64,000 nt of DNA from Phlebopus portentosus (lineage: Eukaryota > Basidiomycota > Agaricomycetes > Boletales > Boletinellaceae). Numbering within the stretch: the first letter of the stretch is position 1; each line of letters starts with the position of its first letter. The DNA lies in assembly GCA_037892935.1 (NCBI GenBank), contig JAYXKI010000003.1:248001-312000 (forward strand), in the 5' to 3' direction. A program made the translations under genes and the position numbers. Positions 27,835 to 38,484 of this stretch are shown here, piece after piece. The notes beneath the pieces are model-generated. The model did no database searches and was not told the DNA's origin. It saw only the letters and a list, made by a program, of their open reading frames with translations.

Positions 27835-29985
27835 TTAAGCTTCCCACCTACGCCTGTAGCTGATGTTGCAGGGTTCCTTTGGGAGAACGATCAAAGTCTG
27901 AATGAACGTTAGCTATTTTACTGGATCAATCGAAAACAAAGGGAATGAGCATACGTGATAGTTGACCTCCGGGAACGGAATGTCCAGACGTAGTTCAAGC
28001 TTGCGTATGATCGTCGAGATGAGCATCCCCAGTTGAAGGTACGCGAACTGAAGTAATAATTAGTAAAGCCCGATTTAAATCAAATGAGGATTCCCACCTG
28101 TTCGCCAATGCATCGATGCCTACCCGCACCAAACGGTTGATACGGGCTATCAGTGCCTTTACTAACCGCACCAAACCCATAATCCACCTTCTCGCCATTA
28201 ACATCTTCATACGCCTTATATGCCTGCGCAGCGACACCGTCCTTCTCGAGCCACCTATACGGGTCCCATTTCTCCGCGTTAGGCCAGATCTTGGGATCGC
28301 GCTGACTCACTGCGGCGCAGGCGAGGACGTAGTGACCCTTGGGTACGACGTATGGTCGACTCGCAACCGTGGATCTGGGAGAGGAGAGCGAGCGAGGGAC
28401 GGGTACATCCTGCGTGACCTTTCGGAAGATGCTGTGGATCGGAGAATGAAGACGCAGCGTCTCACGGATGACGGCATCCAGCAAGGGAAGAACACGTAGT
28501 TCTTCATAGGACACGGTACGGAAGACACCTGGTTCATCTGTGCCGAAGTGCTCGACCTGTTCTTTGTACAGTGCAGCACTATATTCTGATATCAGTTTAC
28601 GAAAAATCAAAACCGACACATCGAAGAAGCACGTACCCGATTTCAGGATGCTCTGCGATGCGCAGCAATGCCCAGGTACCCGTAGCCGCGCTGGTGTGCT
28701 GCCCGGCCATGAGGAGCGCAATCATTATGTGCGCGACTTCGTGTTCAGGAATCTGATGACCGTCCCTGTACTTTTGTGTAAGTAAGGCTGCTATCATATC
28801 ATGGCTGTTCTGTAATCATTCGTAAGTACCTGAGCAATCCGGACGAAGCAAGGCGGAAAGGATACCTACATCATCGGAGAAGCTCTTCCCACCTCGTCTT
28901 TTGCGAATCATCTCGCGATAAAAGTCGCTCATCGCCTTATGCGCTTTATCCCTCTTCCTGTAACTCTCAAGTGGCAAATTCGGGAACATAAAGTTCAGCG
29001 GTCTAAAGCCTCCATCCAAATCTGCGTATCTCTGCGCGAACGTCTTATCCAGGCTTGCGCGGACTTCTTTACCCTGGAGTGTGCGCGACGCAGTGAGGAT
29101 GGTAATCTCGCTGATAGTATTTAGCGGGTGGAACTGCCCCCATTCGCCGCGCTCGTCGCTGAGTTGGTAAATTCGGAACGCCGGGTCATTCTCTATGAAC
29201 GAGTAAATCTCTTCTTCCATCATTTTAACGTATGCACGGAAGTTATCCGTTGTCAGTCCGGATTTGATGAATCGCTTTTGTTCCATGAAGACAGAGTTGG
29301 GAACGTCGTATACAACATCTTTTCCGAATACTGGAGTCGTGAAATGCTAAGGATCAAGATACATATTGACGTTAATCAAGTGGTGTGATACCGTCAGAAC
29401 GAGAGAAAACAAACGCAATAAGCATCCTCCGCATTCATTTGCGAGTGCCGTCCACCCAGAATGAAGTTGTTTCCTTTCGGACCCAGCGCGACAGTCACTT
29501 TCCTTCCGAGTAGGATGAAAGTGAATACGTTTCCATACTGATGGACAATCACGAATTTCAGCGAGACAGCCCTCCTAGAACATGCTTATCTCATACCTTT
29601 TCTTGACATTTCCTGAAGAAGGCAATTGGATCGTTTCCATACTCGATAGCAGAGCCAATAATAGGAAGCCAGTGGAATACTACTGGCGGATGGGTTGGGT
29701 CTCCCGGGAATAGCTATACAGTCAGAATCAGGCATTTCCTGAGCGATGGAGCTTATGAATGCGTACCAGTTGAAAGAGCACCGTCAGGAGAATGATCGAT
29801 AGAGGCACTGCTGCTACAGCGAGACCCAAGTTGGTGTAGCCATACTGAACTATCAGGGTATCCAGTCGGGCAAGAAGTGGATCCAGATGCGTCTTAGCAT
29901 TTTGTGACACCTCTCGCAAGTGCTGCGACCACGATGCGAAGTCGATTGCTTTGACCGAAGAGAAAAGTGTCGCGTCGGGAGACAT
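27835..29985 (-). CDS. ERG11: Lanosterol 14-alpha-demethylase (CYP51)
   Basis: Cytochrome P450 of ergosterol synthesis in the ER membrane and the target of azole antifungals. The ATG is at 29985-29983, and an N-terminal membrane helix ([20 protein letters not shown]) is present. [15 protein letters not shown] is the B-C region with the conserved Tyr; [20 protein letters not shown] is the I-helix. The ExxR helix reads [19 protein letters not shown], and [15 protein letters not shown] is the haem-binding loop with its Cys. The C-terminal exons read [15 protein letters not shown] and then [17 protein letters not shown]. Several introns interrupt the gene. The substrate-site text identifies CYP51 rather than another P450 family. 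Confidence 0.93.
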
Positions 29986-30776
29986 ATCAAAGGCAGGGAG
30001 TAACTCACGAAAGAGAATAGATGAAAAGCGTCTATATACACATTCCGTGTAATCTCGAGATTTTAGAAATGAGGTGCTTTCTACAGGTGGAACGACATTG
30101 ATTGAAAATCGTACGACGGCCCGCGCAAGATCTTGAGGAGCCGGAAATACTCGGGAGCGGAGTGTTGCATCGCATTTTCATAAAGTCAAATCAATTTTCA
30201 CCTTCAACGATTGAACCTGAAGCTATTTGAGGTCTGTTCCGATGGATGGAAGAACGAGAAGGAAGCCGAGATTTCCTATGAAGGGAACATGACCCGGAAC
30301 GCGCCTACTACCAGACAATTTCCACAGATGAAATCCGGAAATATTGCAAGAGATATCTGCACGTACCACGTTCTTTTTACCGCAAGAAGTGCCTTAGACT
30401 AGGTTTTTTTTCTTCACTTCAAAACTGATCAAGCTTTATGTTGATACACAGTGCTGTTTGAAAGGATGCCAACGAAGCCAGTAAAAGGCTCGGAACAAGG
30501 TTCGGGAGCCCCAGGCTTGGGATGGTAATTCCGAAAGCGTGAGAAATGTTTGTTGATATCTGTTGACGTGTCGCGACGCGTCTTCTTTTTATAAGTTCTT
30601 TGCTCTCTCCCACGACTTTGATACACGAGTCATCAGTCAACATGGCGGCATATCGATGGCGCAGCGGCGCACGTTTCTGCAACTGCAGATCACGGTGTTT
30701 CCGAGCGAGTTTCTCTATGCGGCTATTTGGAAGCTGACGAGCACAGCTGCCTTCCTGATTTCACCTTTTCTTCCTC
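29986..30776. other. Divergent intergenic region between CYP51 and the AlkB-like gene
   Basis: 791 nt. An ATG at 30642 opens only a short frame; no further gene is supported. The CYP51 promoter should lie in the left half. Confidence 0.4.
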
Positions 30777-31751
30777 ATGGAGAGGAAACGGCTCAGTCCA
30801 AACCAGGATGTCGACGACGACAGTCGTTGCTCGGAGCTCATCGAGGAAAACGGTCGGAGCGCGTCTTTTGATGAAAGCAATCTATCATCGCTGGAAGAGT
30901 CTAGCTATTGTTCCGACTTTGATTCCCTTTTTGACGAGGAAGACAGTGGATCTCCGTCGTGCCAACCTTCCATTGGCGTCGCAGATGTCGATCAGAGTAT
31001 GCGACCAGCTCGACGACTAGCGCCTCCGATACCCGGAATGCACTTCAACTCAATCGTTCTGATACCAGTCGACATTGCGGAACAATTGTGGAGGGATTGT
31101 ATGAGGACATATTTCCGCGATGGAGATGTCAATCAAGTCATGCTGTTCGAACGCGCCACGAGTCCCGAGTCCACTCGATCTAGCTTAGTGTCCGCTGGAA
31201 AACCTGAGGAGAGCCTCTCTGCGACAAGCAGACTTCCAGACTTCCTTCTCGACTTACTCGATACTCTGAAGACGCTGCTGAAGGACGTACTACCCGTCGA
31301 CGTGCACACGCTGCTATTTCCTCTGGACAGCGAGAGCCATCAGGCAAGGCAAGCGATCTTGAATCACTACATGCCGGACGAAGGTATCGCACCCCATGTT
31401 GACCTGTTGAATCGTTACGGAGACGGGATCGTTGGCGTCAGCCTTCACGGCGGCACAGTTATGGAATTTTCAAAGATGTCAAATAGTGATGCCCAGTCTA
31501 TCCTACACAACGGATCTGGTAGAGACTTGCGAGATCGCGCACGCGAGTCATATAGCGTGTATCTCCCGGAGCGTAGTGTTTTCGTCCTCACAGGAGAGGC
31601 CAGATACAAATGGACGCATGGGATAGCCCGACGTAGTGAGGACCTGGTCGAGAGTCTAGACGGTGAATTAGTTCGGCTGCTACCACGAGGCGAGCGACTA
31701 AGCATAACCTTTCGCTGGTTACTTCCTGGGGCAGACATTGTGGGCGATTGA
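30777..31751 (+). CDS. AlkB-like 2-oxoglutarate/Fe(II) dioxygenase
   Basis: Intronless 324-residue protein. The first 90 residues are acidic and probably disordered. The catalytic domain has the metal triad and 2OG contacts of the AlkB fold: APHVDLLNRYGDGIVGVSLH with the HxD pair, EARYKWTHGIARR with the distal His, and ERLSITFRWLLPG with the two Arg that bind 2-oxoglutarate. AlkB enzymes remove alkyl groups from nucleic acids or modify proteins; the substrate of this one cannot be told. The start at 30777 gives the full open frame. The lack of introns is unusual beside intron-rich neighbours. Confidence 0.85.
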   Translation: MERKRLSPNQDVDDDSRCSELIEENGRSASFDESNLSSLEESSYCSDFDSLFDEEDSGSPSCQPSIGVADVDQSMRPARRLAPPIPGMHFNSIVLIPVDIAEQLWRDCMRTYFRDGDVNQVMLFERATSPESTRSSLVSAGKPEESLSATSRLPDFLLDLLDTLKTLLKDVLPVDVHTLLFPLDSESHQARQAILNHYMPDEGIAPHVDLLNRYGDGIVGVSLHGGTVMEFSKMSNSDAQSILHNGSGRDLRDRARESYSVYLPERSVFVLTGEARYKWTHGIARRSEDLVESLDGELVRLLPRGERLSITFRWLLPGADIVGD

Positions 31752-32179
31752 TGTTCGACTTTACGACCATCCTATTTTGTTGCGTTCTAAAGTTTGTTAC
31801 TTCATTGACTGTTGTCGCGATGCTATTCAAGTTTAGATGCATTCAATTATGGGAGGAACTGGCTTTTGAGACAGGACACATTTATACGCTTCGAATAATA
31901 TCCGTTACTGGTGTTTTCATTATTATCGTGAGAAAGGCGCGTGTCCATATAAGGCAGCCAAATGTACAAGGGCAAAATAATCGAGTTCAGAACTCCATTC
32001 AACACCACCAACATCAACTTTCTTGAAAATCTCTTACGTCTTAACTTCACTCAATGCGAGCATCTTAGAGACACTACTTGAGCTCTCACTGTACTTGGAG
32101 ACTCCGTGTATCGGGAAATTGGAACGAACCAGATTCTGAGTCGGACGGATTGGATTTTTCACAAGTCTCTACAAGCAAC
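31752..32179. other. Intergenic region before the 5-phosphatase gene
   Basis: 428 nt between the AlkB-like stop and the chosen ATG of the OCRL-like gene. No other feature is visible. Confidence 0.4.
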
Positions 32180-35100
32180 ATGGGCTATGATGATGTAGAA
32201 ATTGAGGAGATTTTGCATCAGTATCTCGGACCGCTGGAATCAGTGAAGTCTATTCTTGTTGTTCGTGCTATCTCTTCTGGCGAGCACGAAGCTACATCCA
32301 TGCTAGTCGGCGATGACGTTATTCACATCCTTGCAGTGGTATCGAGCACCGACAGTATCGAGGAAGAAGGCAGGTACTCGTCACGTTCTTCCAAAGTTTG
32401 ATCTTCTCAAACTCATCCTCCCTCTCGTGACAGTGTCTTCATATTCAGACCTGTTTCGGTCTCTCATCAGTCTGAGTCGGACGTTTTGACCAATTACCAG
32501 CTACGCGCAACACTCCCTTTGACGAATGATTTGGCTATTCTCATGGCACAATCAAGATCTCGTTCGGGTACAATCGATCTGCGCCGAGGAAGAAATGCAC
32601 CCATCGTCAAACCATGTACGCTTTGTCTCAGCTAAATTGGTTTGAAACTGACATGTTAGTCCTTAGTATTCATTCTGACTTTAAGTTACGGAAATCGGAA
32701 ATGGACATTTTCTACAGATTCTTCAGAAAATCTTCGAATTTTCGTATCTGAATGTCGACGGCTTATCAATACCGCAAGTTCATCTTCACGTGTGGATTTT
32801 CGGTGGTTAAATAAGTACCAGTCTCATCGTCAACTGCAAGGTTAGAGACTTCCTAGAGACTTTCCTACTTCCGCAATAACATAAGGCATTCAGTACCTAC
32901 CTTGTTTCCTAGACCAGATCTCCGCAAGGTCAGAAAGCCTTCGCATTTGGACTTGTCAGCATCAGTAGCCGGACAGCCTGGTGACGAAGACGCCGACTTG
33001 CTATTGATAATCGATGATTGGCTTCGGTCTCATGTCGAGGAGGATAAGGACGTATACATTGAAGAGCACCCCATTCGGTAAGACTCAACCGTAAGGGCAG
33101 TGATATATGTTCAGCATATTGATGAATCTCAGCATCCGACTGGGAACGTTCAACGTCAATGGAAAGACGCCGTCTCAAGACCTTGCCCCCTGGATCCGCC
33201 CTCAACACAGCAAGCAAGCTGAGAAAGTATTCCTTCCTCCCCTGAAGGCGATTTCACCCATCTCTTTGTCATCTTTCACCGCTTCTGACTACCTATCTGC
33301 TCAATCCTCGACTTCCGGTGATGAACTTCCATTTTGTGACCCAAGGGGTGAACCAGATATATACGTCCTCGGATTTCAAGAACTAGATCTATCTACTGAG
33401 GCTCTTCTGATAAGCTATAATACGATTCGAGAAGACATGTGGGTTGAGGCAATATTCGCTGCTCTTGGTGAAGTACGAGGCGAATATACAAAGGTATGCA
33501 TTGCAAGCTGTCTTTTGAACAAGGGCTAAGTTATCTCTGTTTTCAGTTGATTTCAAAGCAACTTGTCGGCATGCTCGTCATATGCATTGTCAGGAATGAG
33601 CTTGTGAAGGATATAACAGACATCAGGACCTCTGCTATAGGAACAGGACTGATGGGAGTGATGGTCAGTGTCATCAAGCAATCTTCTTTTACATTATATC
33701 GATTACGCTCCATAGGGCAACAAAGGTGCCGTTGCGTTAAGGCTCACGATGTATTCGACGGTTGTGACCTTCGTCAACGCACATCTTGCGGCCTTCGATG
33801 AATATACAGACCGACGCAATGCCGATTTTCATGATTTGTCGCGGCGCCTTGCGTTTGTATCTCCTGCAGGAACTCCGACATCAGAAGAGACGATGGATCA
33901 GTCAGCCGAGTCTATCTTTCAGAGTGATGTACTTTTCTGGATGGTAACAATTCCATTACCTTTCCTGCCCTCCGGTGGTGACTGACTGTCGCATTATAGG
34001 GAGGTCAGTTTTGCCGAGGACTTGCATGAAATCATCTGCAGATGCTGATTATTCGTAAATTTCAGACCTGAACTACCGCATTGACCTACCTGACGCTGAA
34101 GTCCGACAACTGATAGCTGGAAACCTCCAAACTCGCAAATATGATATACGAGATTTACTTAGTCAAGATCAGGTGTGCTCACACTTGAATTTGGTCTATC
34201 ACTATCATCTCATAATGTTTCAAGCTAACGAAAGCTCGGCTTCAAGGGAAGGCGTTCGAAGACTTCATTGAAGGAGAGATTAGTGATCTCCCGTAAGCTC
34301 GAGCCAGTTCTTACTGGTTCGCGTGTCAATTGACATACGGAGTTCAGGAGCTATCGCTTCAGTACAGTAGTCGCAACAGACGCCAATGGATATGATATGA
34401 AGTAAGCACTTCGTCAATGTATCGCGTCCAGGCCTTACGTCTGTATCAGGCGGCGCCCAGCATGGACAGACAGAGTTCTGTATCAGGTTTCTCCGCGAAC
34501 ATGCCATCGACAAGCAAAATACACTGTTCACCCCGAGCTAACAATGAGTGACCATAAACCTGTTTCCGCAGACTTCTGCATTGCTACTCGCCGAGCGGAC
34601 GAATCAGGGTATTACAGCGAAGTTAGGAGGATGGTTGAGCATGTGGAAGAATTGATTGTAAATACAGACTCGACACCGAAGCTGAAAGTTCTAAGTTCGG
34701 AAGTCCAGTTCGGCGATATTTGGTTTGTTCCTTCCCGGTCATTGTGCACTAGGATTTTTATGTCTAAACTGACGATGGACAGGTACAAAAGGAAGGCAGC
34801 TCATCCAGTGACCTTGCAAAATATTGGGAAGGTAACGAACTTATTCTGTGTGGAAGTCTTTCGATACTGAGAACCCAAAGGTTGCTTGTGCATTTCGATT
34901 TGTTTCGTCAGGCGAAAATGAGTCTACTTGTAAGTTTTTCTCTCCCGCTAGCCAAGTACGCTACATAACTCTATTCATAAGTTGCGCGGTGGCTATCTGC
35001 GGAGCCTCAAATGGTGATTCTAATTCGCACTTGGCGCATTCCAGTGACTGACAGCGAATGATCAGGGCATTGTTCTCCCAGATGAGGAGCTCTCAATATC

Positions 35101-36222
35101 GTTAACGGTATGCGTGGATGAGACCTCCGCACCTGGCTTGAACACAGGTGAAGCTGAGTTGCAGCATACTCTTATTCTTCACACATTGAGAGGGAAGGAT
35201 CATTTTATCGTTGTTTCCGGGAACTATAGTATGTGTTGCTTCCTTCTTCACCCTTGTTCATATTGGATTCTTATAATGTTTTTAGAACGCACCTGTTTCG
35301 GCAATGATCTTGCTACTCTCGTCCGACTTCCGGGTTCTGTTCGGCAGTCAAGCATTCCAAATGAATCACCTGAAAGAGCAAAGGCAAGAACAAATGCACC
35401 CCGGGAAGTTATGCGATTGATCAACTGGCTGATGACCAACGCGACTGACATTGTGGGTTGATAAAATGGTACATCATATCCTAATCTAATCGTCTTTCTT
35501 CTTTCAGCCCGATCTCTTTGTAAGCCACGGAAACCCTCAAATGGAAGATTCCATCCGAGAGGTAGGTTCTCTCTATCAGCACGATGTCAAAGATATTGAC
35601 GCCTTTGTAACCAGTCCTTAGACACCGGGGAAGATTTCGATTTCGATGCCTCCCAGCTGTCTGAAGATGATAGACACGTTTTAGCCTTGTCATTCGCAGA
35701 CACTCTTCTCCAGTTCTTTCAATCGCTGCCATCTTCCGTCATTCCTGCTTCTTTACAAGAACGCTGTGCATTAATAACTGATCGGGATGAGGCTTTCGAG
35801 GTAGGCATTAGAAGCCTCTCTTTCTTTATGATCTAAACTGAATTTCTTTGGAAAGGTCCTTTCCTCAGAATTGCCTAATTATGTTCTAAATGTGATTTAT
35901 AACTGTTTTATGCGCTCACTTAGCTCTGACTTTCCTCATCTGAATGCAGGTTTGGATATCCTTAACCGCTTTCTTGCATTATGTTGCCCAACAGGGGACA
36001 TCCATCGACCAGGAGAAACTTAATGAAAACATCAAAGCAGTTGTCCTTGGTGAGTGGTTTTTAGTAACGATTCCTACAACGACTATTTATTACAACATAG
36101 CTTGTATCTTTGCTCCTGTGCTGCTACGGGACGAGCCTAGAACACCAGCAAAGATAACCCTCTTGCGAAAAGACGGTTCCTACTTCATTTCATACAATGA
36201 GAGTAGTTCTGTCCGTAATTAG
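32180..36222 (+). CDS. OCRL/INPP5B-type inositol polyphosphate 5-phosphatase with RhoGAP tail
   Basis: Removes the 5-phosphate from PI(4,5)P2 and related lipids on endosomes and Golgi membranes. The N-terminus has an ILHQYLGPLESVKSI segment and PH-like text up to about 33.0 kb. The catalytic domain begins RLGTFNVNGKTPSQDLAPW, followed by YVLGFQELDLS, GDLNYRIDLP (motif 1), RRPAWTDRVLYQ (motif 2) and MSDHKPVSADF. An ASH-like part and a RhoGAP-like C-terminal domain follow (REVMRLINWLM, LFVSHGNPQMEDSIRE, APVLLRDEPRTPAK), ending at 36222. The domain order matches OCRL/INPP5B. More than ten introns were seen; the ATG at 32180 is the first in frame, and an upstream exon is possible. Confidence 0.85.
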
Positions 36223-36292
36223 CATTGATGATGCATTATCATTAGTCCATCCCAATGATCATGACAATAGATGATAACACAAATCTATGAAG

Positions 36293-38009
36293 CTAATCCC
36301 GTTTCCATCTCTTTCGTTTCCGGCCGTCATCATCGGAAGTCCTCCCTCGTGCGGATGGTCCAGGCCCTGCAATTGGCTGGACTTTGGCCATAGCAGCCTT
36401 CCTAATCTTTTCAGGTACCTTCTCCCAGTATAGATCCGCCTTCATTCCTTGCACCAGGTCAGCTTCGATGACCCGCGCACTCCTATCTGTAATTGCAATA
36501 TGGGCACCCTCATCATCCAATGCATTTCTCTGAAACACTTTGAATTCAGAGAAGTAAGAAACAAGCGTATGTGCACTCTGAGGGTCTGACAATCGAAGAT
36601 AGCACTGTTCCTCATGTCAATGAAAAAATCGCGAAGAGATAGACCTGAGATGAAGACGTACGCTGTCGAGCCCCTTGTTGTAGTCGACGTAATCAATGGA
36701 AGAAGCGTCCTTATCAAAGGCAGTTGAGAAGAGGGTTCGAAGTGTAGTTTTATTCGTCTCGGGATGAATATTTTTCACGAAGACCAAACAGTCATTTGGG
36801 TACCAAGCCGCAGGCACGTCCGATGGTTGCACATCTTTGTTCAAAGCGCCATGAGATGCAGCTCTTTTATTGTCTGCCTGGGGACCTTGACTTCTGTCGC
36901 CATCCACTTGCAAGGGTATAGTCACTGGAGGACCAGCATGGTAGACCGCCATCGTCTTTTCAAGCAATTGCCGTCGCAAGGCTAAATACTGCTCCTTCAG
37001 TTCATCCCATTTCCGCTTTGATAGACACCGAAAGCCGTGTTCCATCGCTTCCTGGATGACCTTCGACAGCTCGCTTTCTTCAGCCTCAGCGGATCTGTCA
37101 GCGAGTTCCCATGGCCAGCGCTCAAGAAGATAGTCCACGTCTTTCACAGAAGAAAGGACAATAAAAGCGAAGCCCTTTCCAACCGTAGGTGGTGGCGCTT
37201 CGGGACTGTCTTTCTGATGACGGGGAAAGGATATGCTTTGGATCGAGAAGGCATCGGATTCTCCGCTTCTTCCGGTCAATAGAAGCTGTTGAATAAACTC
37301 GTAAACGGAATAAAAGGTCCTGGCTCGGTGGGGTAGGCTTTCCTGGAGGTGTCAGCGTCATCAGAATCTTAACTGTACATGGGCTGCAGGTAAAAACGTA
37401 CGACGTATACCGTCCGACTGTCCCAATGAAAAGATGTGTACTTCCGTACGCGATCTCTAACGTTCGGCCAATCTCTCCGTCGAACCTCAAATCCTCCTTC
37501 GTTTTCCGTATAATTCCTAGTTTTTCTTATCCAGCCGCTGGACGACGGCTCGGCAACGATGAGCCTACCGTCCAATACGTTGCTCGCCCTCACGCAGCGT
37601 ATGAGAACTGTCTCGGGAGGGATATCCGACAAGCCGGAAAACAACGGAGAACTATGAATCAGGTAGCTAATTGGAATGACTTCCAGCTCGATCAAACTTG
37701 GATTATAGAGAGTTGCACATGAGATTACTCACAGCCTTCTTCGTTTGCCTCCATTGCCTCCAGTAGCTCATGGTTCGACCACAATGCGTGTTCAGAAAGC
37801 GTCAGCTCGAACAGAATTGTGTAGGCGCTATCGTCCAAGTATTTCCCTTCTTTCTTCTTGTCTTGAGCAAAGGATGTCGTTGAAACGACATGCTCGGCCG
37901 GAATGTCAGGTTTTCGATTGAAGGACTTTCGTGATTTGACCGCGTCGCCCGCATTTTGACCAGTCTGAGCGAGTTTTCTTGGGATGAAAGCGAAGCTTGA
38001 AGACGACAT
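36293..38009 (-). CDS. La-related protein of the LARP7/Pof8 (telomerase) type
   Basis: The start is ATG 38009-38007 (an in-frame upstream start is possible). Exon 1 ends at a La motif (TILFELTLSEHALWSNHELL), and exon 2 continues FIPISYLIHSSPLFSGLS and VLDGRLIVAEPSSSGWIRKT. A first RRM follows with RVRKYTSFHWDSRTVYV and KGFAFIVLSSVKDVDYLLER. The C-terminal part has a second RRM (DCLVFVKNIHPETNKTTLRT) and the tail IEADLVQGMKADLYWEKVPE, which looks like the extended xRRM of LARP7 proteins, followed by a basic end. LARP7 proteins bind the 3' end and a stem of a specific RNA: 7SK in animals, telomerase RNA in fission yeast (Pof8) and ciliates (p65). Convergent with the 5-phosphatase, 70 nt apart. 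Confidence 0.72.
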
Positions 38010-38484
38010 GTCATGAAGATTAGAGTGGAATACTATTGAGGTACATAGGAGCAGAGTCAATGCAAATGACGGTGAAGGTTGAGGTCAAAAGCCAAGCCAG
38101 CATGACTAGCTTGCTGCGGCAACAAACGTTCTGTACAATCGACAAATCTCCATACTTTCATCGACGACGAAAGATGAATAAGAATTGTTACCACTAGTAC
38201 ATGAAATCAAACAGAAATAAAGCAGATTAGATCTAAGCATACGGGTAAAGACGTACAGAGCAGAAATATAAATGAACGAATGCATGGTATATCCGAGTCG
38301 TGCAAGGAAATCCAACAGAACGAAAAACGAAAACAAAACAAAATACGAAATGGAGCCAGCATCAATGACTATTATTTCAATGCAGATCAGTGGGGCCATG
38401 AGCAGCATATGCAACAGTGAGAAAACGAAGGAATGGAAATATTCGAATCATTACTGAAGTCCTGAATCCTTCTTTACAGCGCTG
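38010..38484. other. Intergenic region between the LARP7-like gene and the NADAR gene
   Basis: 475 nt with the LARP7-like promoter and the NADAR 3' UTR. A minus-strand frame at 38106-38414 is rich in hydrophobic residues but is not recognised and is not called. Confidence 0.4.

Noticed and set aside
38106..38414. Hydrophobic minus-strand frame of 102 codons
   Set aside because: AT-rich 3' UTR sequence often gives such frames; no start context or homologue is recognised.
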